A stretch of DNA of 64,000 nt from Verrucomicrobiaceae bacterium UBA1938 (GCA_002336895.1 DDFC01000023.1:23582-87581), one strand, 5' to 3'; shown: positions 44,076-52,257, numbered from the stretch's first letter. Notes: generated from the letters alone by a model not told the origin. Numbers and translations are program-made.

Positions 44076-44849
44076 ATGCCAGCCCGCCCTGCTACCTCCC
44101 CGAGTTTTCCGGTGGAGATTTCGCTGGGGAAACTTCCAGATAAAAACACACCTGTGCCCCTTCCCAAACTGCGCCGATGGCTCGGCATCGAGCTGATCGA
44201 AGTCAGCATCACTGAAAAAGCAGTCTCCACCCTCGGTGGCGGGCTGGCCATCCTGCTCCTGATCGCCATCTCCACCTGGGCGCTGCCAGCGGGCGGTGCG
44301 CCTGCCATCATCACCTCCATGGGAGCCAGTGCCGTGCTGCTCTTTGGCGTCCCCCATGGGCAGCTCTCCCAGCCGTGGCCCGTTCTCGCCGGGCACGGCA
44401 TCTCGGCGCTCATCGGCGTCATCTGCGCTCGGTGCATTCCTCATTCAGCCCTCGCAGGAGCATGCGCCGTCGGGTTTTCCATCGGAGCCATGCAGCAGCT
44501 CAAATGCATCCATCCGCCCGGTGGTGCCACCGCACTCACCGCCGTGCTCGGAGGCGAGGCCATCCGGCAGCTCGGCTTTGGCTTCGTGCTGTTTCCCGTG
44601 CTGGCCAATGCCGCCATGATGGTGTCGCTGGCCGTGCTGATCAACTACGCCTTCCGCTGGCGGCGCTACCCCAATGCCTTCCACCACCCCGCCCGGCCAC
44701 CAGCACCCGACTCAGCCACCTCCGCCTCACCACCCACGCACGAAGACATCCTCGCCGCCCTGCGCTCCCTCGACTCCTTCGTGGACATCAGCGAAGACGA
44801 GCTCATCCGGCTTGTTGAGCTGCTGCGGTCTCATCCCGGCAGGATCTGA
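44076..44849 (+). CDS. HPP-family integral membrane protein
   Basis: 257 residues. Four membrane segments are evident (VSTLGGGLAILLLIAISTWA; IITSMGASAVLLFGVPHGQL; ISALIGVICARCIP; VLFPVLANAAMMVSLAVLIN), and the family motif HPPGGATALTAVLGG is intact. The C-terminal cytoplasmic tail (EDILAALRSLDSFVDISEDE) is helical. Some HPP proteins transport nitrite in cyanobacteria and plants; the substrate here is unknown. It follows the ClC channel and small membrane gene on the same strand, which suggests an anion-related gene set. The ATG at 44076 directly follows the hairpin, so a slightly later start is possible. Confidence 0.85.
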   Translation: MPARPATSPSFPVEISLGKLPDKNTPVPLPKLRRWLGIELIEVSITEKAVSTLGGGLAILLLIAISTWALPAGGAPAIITSMGASAVLLFGVPHGQLSQPWPVLAGHGISALIGVICARCIPHSALAGACAVGFSIGAMQQLKCIHPPGGATALTAVLGGEAIRQLGFGFVLFPVLANAAMMVSLAVLINYAFRWRRYPNAFHHPARPPAPDSATSASPPTHEDILAALRSLDSFVDISEDELIRLVELLRSHPGRI

Positions 44850-44927
44850 CTCCAGCCAGACATCGCACCGCCAAAAGCCCCCCCCTCTCGCAGAGGGACG
44901 GCATACGGATTCGCCCAAGAGTGCGGA

Positions 44928-44956
44928 TTGACAACCGCCCCCCCTCGCTCTATCCC
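44928..44956 (+). promoter_or_regulatory. Candidate leaderless promoter for the DUF1015 gene
   Basis: TTGACA (44928-44933), a 17 bp spacer and TATCCC (44951-44956) end 5 nt before the ATG at 44962. The perfect -35 and the spacing make this the best promoter match in the window. Confidence 0.6.
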
Positions 44957-44961
44957 GCCCC

Positions 44962-46197
44962 ATGCGCATCCGCACATTCCAAGGTCTCGTCCCCACTCAG
45001 AAACACGCCCCCGAAGTCGCCGCCGTCCCCTATGACGTCGTGAACCGCGAGGAGGCCGCCGCCCTTGCCAAAGGCAAGCCCTTCAGCCTCCTGCATGTGG
45101 ACCGTGCCGAGATCGACCTGGATCCCGAGATCGACCCCTATTCCGCCCCCGTCTATGCCAAGGCCCGCGAGAACTTCGACCGCCTGCAAAAGGACGGCAT
45201 CCTCGTCCGTGAAAACAAGCCCTGCATGTACCTCTACCGCCAGGTCATCGCCGGCCACAGCCAGACCGGCCTCGTGACCGTCTGCCACACCGAGGACTAC
45301 GAGAAGGACATCATCAAAAAGCACGAAAAGACCCGCCAGGACAAGGAAGACGACCGCACCAATCTGGTGGACAAGTTGGATGCCAACACCGGCCCCATCT
45401 TCCTCACCTACCGCCAGCGCCCGGGCATCACCGCCCTCATCGAAGGCTTCATGAAGGACGAGAAGCCCATCAATGACTTCACCGCACCCGATGGCGTGCG
45501 TCATCAGGTCTGGCGCCTCTCCCTGGGCCTCTGCGTGTCTCTGACCGGCCTCTTTGAAAGCCAGGTGCCCTGCGCCTACGTGGCCGATGGCCACCACCGC
45601 GCCGCCAGCGCCTTCCGCGTCAGCAAGATGCGCCGCGAGGCCAACCCAAACCACACCGGGCAGGAAAACTACAACTGGTTCCTCAGCGTGCTCTTCCCCG
45701 GCAACGAGCTCAAAATCCTGCCCTACAACCGAGCAGTCAAAGACCTCAACTGCATGGACCGCGAGGAGTTCCTCAAGAAGGTCGGCGAGATCTTCACCCT
45801 CAAGCCCACCACGCTCAAGTCCCCCACCCAGCCCGGCCAGTGCTGCATGTATCTCAAGGACCAGTGGTATGAGCTCACCTGGCAGGCCGCCAAGGACGCC
45901 AGCCCCATTGACCAGCTGGACGTCAGCATTCTGCAGGACCGCCTGCTCAAGCCCCTCCTCGGCATCGACGATCCCCGCACCAGCAAGCGCATCGATTTCA
46001 TCGGCGGCATCCGCGGCACCGCCGAGCTGGAAAAACTCGTGAACGGCAAGGAGCACACCGTCGCCTTCTCCATGTACCCCACCACCGTGGACCAGCTCAT
46101 GGCCATCTCTGACGTCGGCCAGATCATGCCCCCCAAGAGCACCTGGTTTGAGCCCAAGCTCCGCAGCGGCCTCTTCATCAACACGCTGGAAGGCTGA
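44962..46197 (+). CDS. DUF1015 family protein
   Basis: 411 residues, the usual length of DUF1015. Family blocks are present: FQGLVPTQKHAPEVAAVPYD VVNREEA at the N-terminus, NTGPIFLTYRQRP, VPCAYVADGHHRAASAFRVS (the conserved Asp-Gly-His-His), NYNWFLSVLFPGNELKILPY and FIGGIRGTAELEKLVNGKEH, ending near TWFEPKLRSGLFINTLEG. Members are frequently found beside serine or D-3-phosphoglycerate pathway genes and have been described as SerC-adjacent, but the activity is not established. It is a monocistronic unit here with its own promoter. Confidence 0.9.
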   Translation: MRIRTFQGLVPTQKHAPEVAAVPYDVVNREEAAALAKGKPFSLLHVDRAEIDLDPEIDPYSAPVYAKARENFDRLQKDGILVRENKPCMYLYRQVIAGHSQTGLVTVCHTEDYEKDIIKKHEKTRQDKEDDRTNLVDKLDANTGPIFLTYRQRPGITALIEGFMKDEKPINDFTAPDGVRHQVWRLSLGLCVSLTGLFESQVPCAYVADGHHRAASAFRVSKMRREANPNHTGQENYNWFLSVLFPGNELKILPYNRAVKDLNCMDREEFLKKVGEIFTLKPTTLKSPTQPGQCCMYLKDQWYELTWQAAKDASPIDQLDVSILQDRLLKPLLGIDDPRTSKRIDFIGGIRGTAELEKLVNGKEHTVAFSMYPTTVDQLMAISDVGQIMPPKSTWFEPKLRSGLFINTLEG

Positions 46198-46286
46198 GGC
46201 CTGCAGACCCAAAACCGTCATCCACTCCAAAAAAGCGCCGGTGTTATACTGGAGCCTTCCACACGTCATGACATGATCATGCTGTG

Positions 46287-46532
46287 ATGCTCGAAGAACT
46301 CATCGGCCACCTCCTCATCTTTGTGGTCCGTGTTGTGGGCGGAATATTGGAGGTGTTTGGGGTCCTGCGTTCAGGCTCTGAGAGAATGGCAGAGAACTCG
46401 CGCCTGGGAGAATCCCCCATGGAGGCCGAATCACGGTGCTGGTGGGACCGGCTCTTCAACCGCTGGTTCTGGCTCAGCCTGCTGCTCCTGGGGATCGCGG
46501 CGGCACTCGGGGCAAGCACTTGGGAATGGTGA
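46287..46532 (+). CDS. Mini membrane protein of a duplicated pair (1)
   Basis: 81 residues from the ATG at 46287. A hydrophobic N-terminal stretch (LIGHLLIFVVRVVGGILEVF) is followed by the polar motif AENSRLGESPMEAESRCWW and a C-terminal membrane helix (FWLSLLLLGIAAALGAS). The block AENS-LGES-ES is repeated in the next gene, showing common ancestry. No known family was recognised. Coordinates and frame are supported by conservation between the two copies rather than by a ribosome binding site. Confidence 0.6.
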   Translation: MLEELIGHLLIFVVRVVGGILEVFGVLRSGSERMAENSRLGESPMEAESRCWWDRLFNRWFWLSLLLLGIAAALGASTWEW

Positions 46533-46569
46533 TGCACCACCTCCGTTGAACCATCAAAAATAGACTGCC

Positions 46570-46761
46570 ATGTCCGAGATCCTGAGGCTCCTGCTGAAGT
46601 GCCTTTTGAAAGCATGGAGCGCTGAACAATCCGTGGCGGAAAACTCGATGCTGGGCGAGTCCCGCTTTGACCGTGAATCCCGCCGTTTCTGGGGTGTTGT
46701 CATCCTCATCTGCCTCATTCTGCTGCTGCTTGCAGGCACTGGCGTCATCTCCTGGGGGTAG
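46570..46761 (+). CDS. Mini membrane protein of a duplicated pair (2)
   Basis: 63 residues with an amphipathic N-terminal helix (MSEILRLLLKCLLKAWSAEQ), the shared motif AENSMLGESRFDRESRRFW and a membrane helix (GVVILICLILLLLAGTGVIS). It is the shorter relative of the gene ending at 46532, 37 bp away. The two are probably co-transcribed. The function is unknown; paired small membrane proteins often associate with a larger membrane complex. Confidence 0.6.
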   Translation: MSEILRLLLKCLLKAWSAEQSVAENSMLGESRFDRESRRFWGVVILICLILLLLAGTGVISWG

Positions 46762-46908
46762 CGGAACCGAAGCCCCTCCCTGCCTGTAAGAGGATCATCG
46801 CCTCTTCAGATGACAAGACTAGGCATCGCCAGCCCCCACTTAGAACCAAAGGCGAGCGTCACCCCCCAGCCTTACACGTTAGGCGGAGACCATCAGCTCG
46901 AAACGCGC

Positions 46909-47026
46909 AAAAATGGCATTTTTCACCCACCTCACAGCCACAAACCCATCAATTCACCTCAAAAATCACTATTTTTGACAACCGAAAACCAAAACAACGA
47001 TCAACTTAACCAATAAAATCGATTTT
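46909..47026. promoter_or_regulatory. AT-rich region with successive palindromes upstream of ilvB
   Basis: The 332 bp before ilvB (46762-47093) hold no supported gene. Three palindromes stand out: AAAAATG/CATTTTT (46909-46923), CAAAAAT-CACT-ATTTTTG (46960-46977) and AAAATCGATTTT (47015-47026). The stretch is much richer in A and T than its surroundings, as expected for a promoter and operator region. No leader peptide rich in Leu/Val/Ile codons and no T-box were recognised. Confidence 0.45.
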
Positions 47027-47093
47027 TTGATTGTGATTTTCCAAATCAACCCCACTTTCACCCTCGAAACATCAATTTTCACCCAACCCCATC

Positions 47094-48821
47094 ATGAGCC
47101 AGCAAAAAATGGACGGCGCTCAGGCGCTCATCAAAACCCTCGCCGATCTCGGCGTTGAGTATGTCTTCGGTTACTCGGGCGGCGCTGCCATCCCGATCTT
47201 TGACGCCCTCCAGACCGTGAAGACGGACATGAAGTTCGTCCTCGTCCGCCACGAGCAGGGCGCAGTCCACATGGCAGACGGCTATGCCCGCGCCACCGGC
47301 CGCCCGGCCGTCGTTCTCGTCACCTCCGGCCCTGGCGCTGGCAACACCATCACCGGCCTCATGACCGCGCAGATGGACAGCGTCCCCATGATCGTCCTCT
47401 GCGGCCAGACCGTCAGCTGGATGCTGGGCAAGGACGCCTTCCAGGAGGCGGACATCTTCAACATCACCTGCCCGGTCGTTAAGCACAACTACCTGGTCAA
47501 GAACACCAACTCCCTGCCCCGCATCGCCCGGGAGGCCTACCACATCGCCACCACTGGCCGCCCCGGCCCGGTCCTCATCGACATCCCCAAGGACATCTCC
47601 CAGGGCGCCTTCACCGGCACCTTTGACGAGCCCATGGACCTCCCCGGCTACCACCCCGAGGAGAACTTCAAGATCGACCCGGCCGGCATCAAGGAAGCCG
47701 CGAGCCTGATCGCCGCTGCCAAGCGCCCCGTCATCCTCGCGGGTCAGGGGGCCATGATCGCCCGTGCCGACAAGGAGCTGCTCACACTTGCAGAAACCCT
47801 CGGCTGCCCCGTCACCACCACCCTCCTTGGCAAGGGCGTCTTCCCCGAGACTCACCCCCTCTCCCTCGGCATGCTGGGCATGCACGGCACCGCCTATGCC
47901 AACAAGGCCATGATCGAGGCCGACCTCATCTTCAATGTCGGTTCCCGTTTCGATGACCGCATCATCGGCAAGGCTGCCATGTTTGGCCGCAATGCCAAGC
48001 TCATCCACATCGACATCGATGCCGCTGAGTTCAACAAGATGATCAAGGTGGACGTCGCCATCAAGGGCGATGCCAAGGCCGCCCTCAGCGACCTCCTCCC
48101 CCACGTCGAAAAACTCCCCACCGAAGACTGGCTCGCCCACCTCGACGGCTACAAGAAGAAGTACCCCCTCACTTACAAGAAGCAGGGCGGCCTTCGCATG
48201 CAGCAGGTCATCGACGAGCTCTACAACCTCACCAAGGGCAAGGCCATCGTCTCCACCGACGTCGGCCAGCACCAGATGTGGGCCGCTCAGTTCTACAAGA
48301 ACGACGAAAGCTACCACTGGCTCAGCTCCGGCGGTGCCGGCACCATGGGCTTCGGCTTCCCCGCCGCCATCGGCGCGCAGCTCGCCTGCCCGGATAAGAC
48401 GGTCGTCTCCATCTCCGGAGACGGCGGCTTCCAGATGACCCTCTTTGAGCTGGCCACCGCCGCCATCCACAAGCTGCCCATCAAGATCCTTGTCCTGAAT
48501 AATAGCTACCTCGGCATGGTCCGTCAGTGGCAGGAGCTCTTCTTCGAAAACCGCGAAAGCGGCGTCGATCTCATCGGCAACCCCGACTTCGTCAAACTCG
48601 GCGAAGCCTACGGCATCAAAGGCTGGCACATCCGCCGCCCAGCCGATGTGGAGCGCGTCCTCCAGCAGGCCCTCGACTACAATGACGGCCCCTGCATCAT
48701 CGAAGCCGAGTGCATCAAGACCGAAAACGTCTTCCCCATGATCCCCGCCGGCGCCGCCCTCGAAGACATGCTCATCGAAGCGCCCAAGCAGAAGATGGAG
48801 AAGCCCACCGGTTCCACGTAA
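47094..48821 (+). CDS. ilvB: Acetolactate synthase large subunit
   Basis: 575 residues. The ThDP-dependent fold is complete: the N-terminal domain has the catalytic glutamate in FVLVRHEQGAVHMADGYARA, then VLVTSGPGAGNTITGLMTAQ. The central domain binds FAD (VGSRFDDRIIGKAAMFGRNA). The C-terminal domain has SISGDGGFQMTLFELATAAI, then NNSYLGMVRQWQELFF as the ThDP-Mg motif. The enzyme condenses pyruvate to acetolactate, or with 2-oxobutyrate to acetohydroxybutyrate, the first common step of Val, Leu and Ile synthesis. Its regulatory subunit ilvN lies downstream but is separated by a methyltransferase gene. Confidence 0.95.
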   Translation: MSQQKMDGAQALIKTLADLGVEYVFGYSGGAAIPIFDALQTVKTDMKFVLVRHEQGAVHMADGYARATGRPAVVLVTSGPGAGNTITGLMTAQMDSVPMIVLCGQTVSWMLGKDAFQEADIFNITCPVVKHNYLVKNTNSLPRIAREAYHIATTGRPGPVLIDIPKDISQGAFTGTFDEPMDLPGYHPEENFKIDPAGIKEAASLIAAAKRPVILAGQGAMIARADKELLTLAETLGCPVTTTLLGKGVFPETHPLSLGMLGMHGTAYANKAMIEADLIFNVGSRFDDRIIGKAAMFGRNAKLIHIDIDAAEFNKMIKVDVAIKGDAKAALSDLLPHVEKLPTEDWLAHLDGYKKKYPLTYKKQGGLRMQQVIDELYNLTKGKAIVSTDVGQHQMWAAQFYKNDESYHWLSSGGAGTMGFGFPAAIGAQLACPDKTVVSISGDGGFQMTLFELATAAIHKLPIKILVLNNSYLGMVRQWQELFFENRESGVDLIGNPDFVKLGEAYGIKGWHIRRPADVERVLQQALDYNDGPCIIEAECIKTENVFPMIPAGAALEDMLIEAPKQKMEKPTGST

Positions 48822-48853
48822 TAAAGAGAATGCGGGCACTCGATAGCGGGAGC

Positions 48854-48871
48854 GCGGACACTCTTGTCCGC
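48854..48871. repeat. Palindromic element GCGGACA-CTCT-TGTCCGC
   Basis: A perfect 7 bp stem lies between the ilvB stop and the methyltransferase start. It resembles a REP-type hairpin and marks the left junction of the inserted gene. Confidence 0.6.
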
Positions 48872-48900
48872 CTCTTCCTGTCGGCCTCTTGATCGGTTCG

Positions 48901-49704
48901 ATGAAAACCAACCGCATACTCCACGGCGACGCCCTCAAGGAACTCCAAAAGCTCCCCGCAGGCGTCGCTCAAGTCATCATCGCCGATCCTCCTTATTTTA
49001 ACGTTCTCGAAGATGAAGCCTGGGACACTCAATGGAAGACAGCCGCCGACTACCTCGCCTGGTGCGATGCCTGGGTGGCCGAGTCCATGCGCATCCTGCG
49101 CGATGACGGCCTCGCCTTCATCTTCGGCCAGCTAGGCAAGCGCGAGCACACCTTCCTTCACCTCATGTCACGTCTCAGTCAGCAGCACCAGTTTCACGAT
49201 CTCATCATCTGGGATCGTGCCGTGGGCTATGACGAGCGGCGGGACAGTTTCACCCCGCAGTACGAGATGGTCCTGGTGCTGCGCAAAGGCGAGAAGGTGA
49301 AGTTCAACAAGGACGCCGTGCGCATCCCCTACGACGCCGCCACCATCGAGGCGTACATGAAGGACAACCGTTACAAGGACAAGGAAGCCCGCCGCAAGCA
49401 TCTGGAGAAGGGCAAGTACGCCACCAACATCCTCCGCGTGCCCAGCCTCAAAGGAAACTCCAAGGAAAAGTGCGGCCACCCCTCGCAAAAACCCATCAAC
49501 CTCATCGACAAGCTCATCGCCTGCTCCACAGACGTGGGCGACCTCGTCCTCGATCCCTTCCTCGGCTCCGGCACCACCGCCGCCTCCGCCCAGCGCCTGC
49601 AGCGCCGGTGGCTCGGCATCGAGCGCGACTCCAACTACATCAAGATCGCCAAGAAGCGCCTCGCCCCACCTTCCAAATCATCAATCAAAAATCGTAAATC
49701 ATAA
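48901..49704 (+). CDS. Orphan adenine-specific DNA methyltransferase (beta class)
   Basis: 267 residues from the ATG at 48901. The catalytic motif DPPYFN (in QVIIADPPYFNVLEDEAWDT) precedes the AdoMet-binding motif LDPFLGSGTTAASAQRLQRR, the order of beta-class N6-adenine (or N4-cytosine) methyltransferases. CGHPSQKPINLIDKLIACST is the conserved region before the AdoMet motif. No restriction endonuclease or specificity gene is nearby, so this is a solitary methyltransferase, with a regulatory or defence-mimic role possible. It sits between ilvB and ilvN, and its last codons lie inside an AT-rich repeat shared with 31.7 kb. Confidence 0.9.
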   Translation: MKTNRILHGDALKELQKLPAGVAQVIIADPPYFNVLEDEAWDTQWKTAADYLAWCDAWVAESMRILRDDGLAFIFGQLGKREHTFLHLMSRLSQQHQFHDLIIWDRAVGYDERRDSFTPQYEMVLVLRKGEKVKFNKDAVRIPYDAATIEAYMKDNRYKDKEARRKHLEKGKYATNILRVPSLKGNSKEKCGHPSQKPINLIDKLIACSTDVGDLVLDPFLGSGTTAASAQRLQRRWLGIERDSNYIKIAKKRLAPPSKSSIKNRKS

Positions 49705-49708
49705 ATTC
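49675..49708 (+). repeat. AT-rich heptamer repeat (AAATCRT)n, copy 2
   Basis: AAATCAT, CAATCAA, AAATCGT and AAATCAT end in AAATTC. They encode the last residues and stop of the methyltransferase, and the ilvN ATG follows at 49710. It matches 31699-31732 in motif and end. Confidence 0.75.
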
Positions 49709-49709
49709 T

Positions 49710-50255
49710 ATGAGCGACCGCATCCCCGCCACCACCGACAAAAAGCCTGCGCCGCAGGCCGACATCATCAACATCCACACGCTGAGCGTCATGGTGAACA
49801 ACCAGCCTGGCGTCCTCGGCCGCATCTGCGCCGTCTTCAGCCGCCGTGGCTTCAATATCGAATCCCTCGTCGTCTCCCAGACCCGCGACCCACGCTTCAG
49901 CCGCATGACCATTGGCATCAGTGGCCATCCCGAAGGCCTCACGCAGATCATCCTGCAGGTGAACAAGCTCATCGACGTCATCCACTGCATCGAGCACACC
50001 GACCGCGATGCCGTGGCCAAGGAAATGGTGCTCATCAAGGTCGCCGCCAGCGCCGCTGAGCGCACCGAAATCCTGCAGATCATCGAGCACTACAATGGCA
50101 AAACCGTTGACCTCCAGGAGGACAGCCTCATCGCCCTCATCAGCGGTAACACCGACAAGCTCGACGCCGCCCTGCGCCTGCTGAACAAGTTTGAGATCGT
50201 CGAAACCGTGCGCACCGGCAAGGTCGTCATGGCCCGCGGCCTGACCGAGACCTAA
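49710..50255 (+). CDS. ilvN: Acetolactate synthase small (regulatory) subunit
   Basis: 181 residues. An N-terminal ACT domain (about 24-100: HTLSVMVNNQPGVLGRICAV, FSRRGFNIESLVVSQTRDPR, FSRMTIGISGHPEGLTQII) binds valine and confers feedback inhibition in known cases. The C-terminal domain continues with KEMVLIKVAASAAERTEILQ, HYNGKTVDLQEDSLIALISG and FEIVETVRTGKVVMARGL. It follows the methyltransferase by 5 nt. A clear intrinsic terminator ends the transcript. Confidence 0.95.
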   Translation: MSDRIPATTDKKPAPQADIINIHTLSVMVNNQPGVLGRICAVFSRRGFNIESLVVSQTRDPRFSRMTIGISGHPEGLTQIILQVNKLIDVIHCIEHTDRDAVAKEMVLIKVAASAAERTEILQIIEHYNGKTVDLQEDSLIALISGNTDKLDAALRLLNKFEIVETVRTGKVVMARGLTET

Positions 50256-50281
50256 TCGCAAGTCCGCACACGAATCCACGA

Positions 50282-50315
50282 AGCCAGAACTCCGCAAGGG
50301 GCTCTGGCTTTTTCG
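50282..50315 (+). terminator. Intrinsic terminator after ilvN
   Basis: The stem AGCCAGA (50282-50288) pairs with TCTGGCT (50303-50309) and is followed by a run of five T. It closes the ilvB-methyltransferase-ilvN unit. Confidence 0.85.
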
Positions 50316-50504
50316 TTTTCTGCCGCCCTCGTCTGCTAGCCATCCCCAAAAAGTCTCTACTGGCAGGCAAAAAATCCCTTTGCCTAACGCCCGTCCCCGA
50401 CGAAATCGGAATAACGAACCGGGTCCCGCCAGCGTATCCCTACCCGCCTCTGGCTCCCTCGCATCCAGGCTTCGTCGTTCCGCTTTCTGCCTTCGTTATT
50501 TTTC

Positions 50505-51809
50505 ATGCGCATCCTTCACCTCACCCCCGGCACCGGCAATTTCCACTGCGGCTCCTGCCTGCGCGACCATGCGCTGATCAAGGCGTTGCGAGTGCGCGGA
50601 CATGATGCGCTCATGGCACCGCTGTACCTGCCGCTGGTGACGGACCGTGAGTTTGGCGCACAGGAGCTGCCGGTGCAGATCGGCGGCATCTCCCTCTTTT
50701 TGCAGCAGAAGTTCACCTGGTTCCACCGGCTGCCGCGCTTCTTCCACCGCTGGCTGAACAAGCCCGAATTCCTCCGCAAGGCCTCCAGCCGCATGGGCAT
50801 GACCAGCCCCAAGGTGCTGGGAGAGATGACGCTGGGCGCTCTGCTGGGTGCGGAGGGCCGCCAGTGGGGCGAGTGGCACAAGCTCCTGGATTGGATCCGT
50901 GCCCATGGAAAGTTTGATGTCATCTCCCTCTCCAACAGCCTGCTCACCGGTCTGGCACCCGCCTTGGAGAAGGAGCTGGGCGTGCCCGTCGTCTGCTCCC
51001 TTCAGGGGGAGGACAGCTTTCTGGACACCCTGCCGGACCCCTACCGTGAGCAGTGCTGGGATGCCATGAAGCGGAACGCACGCAGCGTGCGCTTTTTCAT
51101 CTCTCCGAGCCGCTTCTATGCCGACAGCATGCGCCAGCGCCTGGGTGCCGCCGAGGGGCAGATCAAGGTGATGCCCAACGGCATCGACACCACCGCATTT
51201 ACCACCGCCTCCCCGGACCCGAACTGGCCCACCATCGGCTACTTTGCCCGCATGATCCACGGCAAGGGCCTGACCACGCTGGTGGATGCCTTCATCGACC
51301 TGGCCAAACGCGGCAGCGTGCCGCGTGTGAAGCTGCGCATCGGCGGAGCCAAGACTCCCATCGACGAAAAGTACGTGGCCAGCCTGCAGCGCAAGCTCAA
51401 GGCCGCCGGGCTGGAAAAACGCGTGGAGTGGCACCCAAACGTGAGCTTCAAGGACAAGGTGCACTTCTTCCATGACCTGACCGTCTTCAGCGTACCCGCC
51501 ACGTATGGGGAGGCCTTTGGGCTCTACGTGATCGAGGCCGTCTCCAGCGGTGTGCCTGTGGTGCAGCCGGATCACGGTGCCTTCCCCGAGCTGATCGCCG
51601 CCACCGAGGGCGGCGTGCTCTGCAGGCCGGACGACTCCAAATCTCTGGCCGATGCCCTGGAAACCCTGCTCAATGACGGCGAGCTGCGCGACAAGCTCTC
51701 CCGCAATGGCATTACCCGCGTACGCCAGGAGTTCAGCGCCACCCGCATGGCCGAGCGCTTTGAGGCCGTGCTGCAGGAAGCTGTGGCCTCCCCCAAAGCC
51801 GTGAATTGA
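50505..51809 (+). CDS. GT4-family glycosyltransferase
   Basis: 434 residues. The N-terminal acceptor domain begins MRILHLTPGTGNFHCGSCLR with a Gly-rich loop. The donor-binding half contains VKVMPNGIDTTAF-type residues (IKVMPNGIDTTAFTTA), ARMIHGKGLTTLVDAFIDLA and the GT4 motif TYGEAFGLYVIEAVSSGVPV followed by QPDHGAFPELI, with the conserved ExxxxxxxE and nucleotide-sugar contacts. It transfers a sugar from a nucleotide donor to a cell-envelope or exopolysaccharide acceptor; the specific sugar is not evident. The following gene begins 34 bp later, so co-transcription is likely. Confidence 0.88.
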   Translation: MRILHLTPGTGNFHCGSCLRDHALIKALRVRGHDALMAPLYLPLVTDREFGAQELPVQIGGISLFLQQKFTWFHRLPRFFHRWLNKPEFLRKASSRMGMTSPKVLGEMTLGALLGAEGRQWGEWHKLLDWIRAHGKFDVISLSNSLLTGLAPALEKELGVPVVCSLQGEDSFLDTLPDPYREQCWDAMKRNARSVRFFISPSRFYADSMRQRLGAAEGQIKVMPNGIDTTAFTTASPDPNWPTIGYFARMIHGKGLTTLVDAFIDLAKRGSVPRVKLRIGGAKTPIDEKYVASLQRKLKAAGLEKRVEWHPNVSFKDKVHFFHDLTVFSVPATYGEAFGLYVIEAVSSGVPVVQPDHGAFPELIAATEGGVLCRPDDSKSLADALETLLNDGELRDKLSRNGITRVRQEFSATRMAERFEAVLQEAVASPKAVN

Positions 51810-51843
51810 CCCTGCGCTTCTCCCCTCCATTGTCCGCCCGCTC

Positions 51844-52257
51844 ATGACTCCCATCAGCTTTGGCGAGGCCGTCCGGCGCTCGATTCAAAATGACCCACGT
51901 TACCACCCGGCAGCCTACGAGCTGGTGCGGGATGCCCTGCATGTGGCCGCCAAGAAGTTCCGCGATGAAAACGCCGAGGACCAGCACGTGAGCGGCCAGG
52001 AGCTGCTCTCGGGCTTCCGAGAGCATGTACTGGCCGAGTACGGGCCCATGTCCTGCATCATTCTGGACCAGTGGGGCCTGCAGCGCGGGGAGGACGTGGG
52101 CAACATCGTTTACAACCTGATCGAGTGCGGCTACTTCGGCAAAAACGACGGAGACAGCATTCAAGACTTCGCCGGGGGCTATGATTTTGCCACGGCCTTC
52201 ACCACCCCTTTCCTCCCTGCCTCTCTGCGCGAAGAGCGCGAGAAAAAATCCTCATGA
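51844..52257 (+). CDS. TIGR04138-type conserved protein of Planctomycetes and Verrucomicrobia
   Basis: 137 residues, no signal or membrane segment. The family blocks are SFGEAVRRSIQNDPRYHPAA, YELVRDALHVAAKKFRDENA, HVSGQELLSGFREHVLAEYG and CIILDQWGLQRGEDVGNIVY NLIECGYFGK. This protein group is essentially restricted to these phyla (Minf_1886-like) and has no known activity; it supports the taxonomic assignment. Its stop overlaps the ATG of the M16 peptidase by four bases (ATGA), so the two are translationally coupled. Confidence 0.85.
   Translation: MTPISFGEAVRRSIQNDPRYHPAAYELVRDALHVAAKKFRDENAEDQHVSGQELLSGFREHVLAEYGPMSCIILDQWGLQRGEDVGNIVYNLIECGYFGKNDGDSIQDFAGGYDFATAFTTPFLPASLREEREKKSS

Noticed and set aside
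46810..47016. 68-codon frame upstream of ilvB as a leader peptide or gene
   Set aside because: No run of Leu, Val or Ile codons, no terminator/antiterminator pair, and no homology recognised; the stretch is AT-rich control DNA.
47079..48938. 619-codon open frame antisense to ilvB
   Set aside because: It mirrors a certain gene, is low-complexity Asp/Glu/Gly/Val-rich, and shows no family motif.
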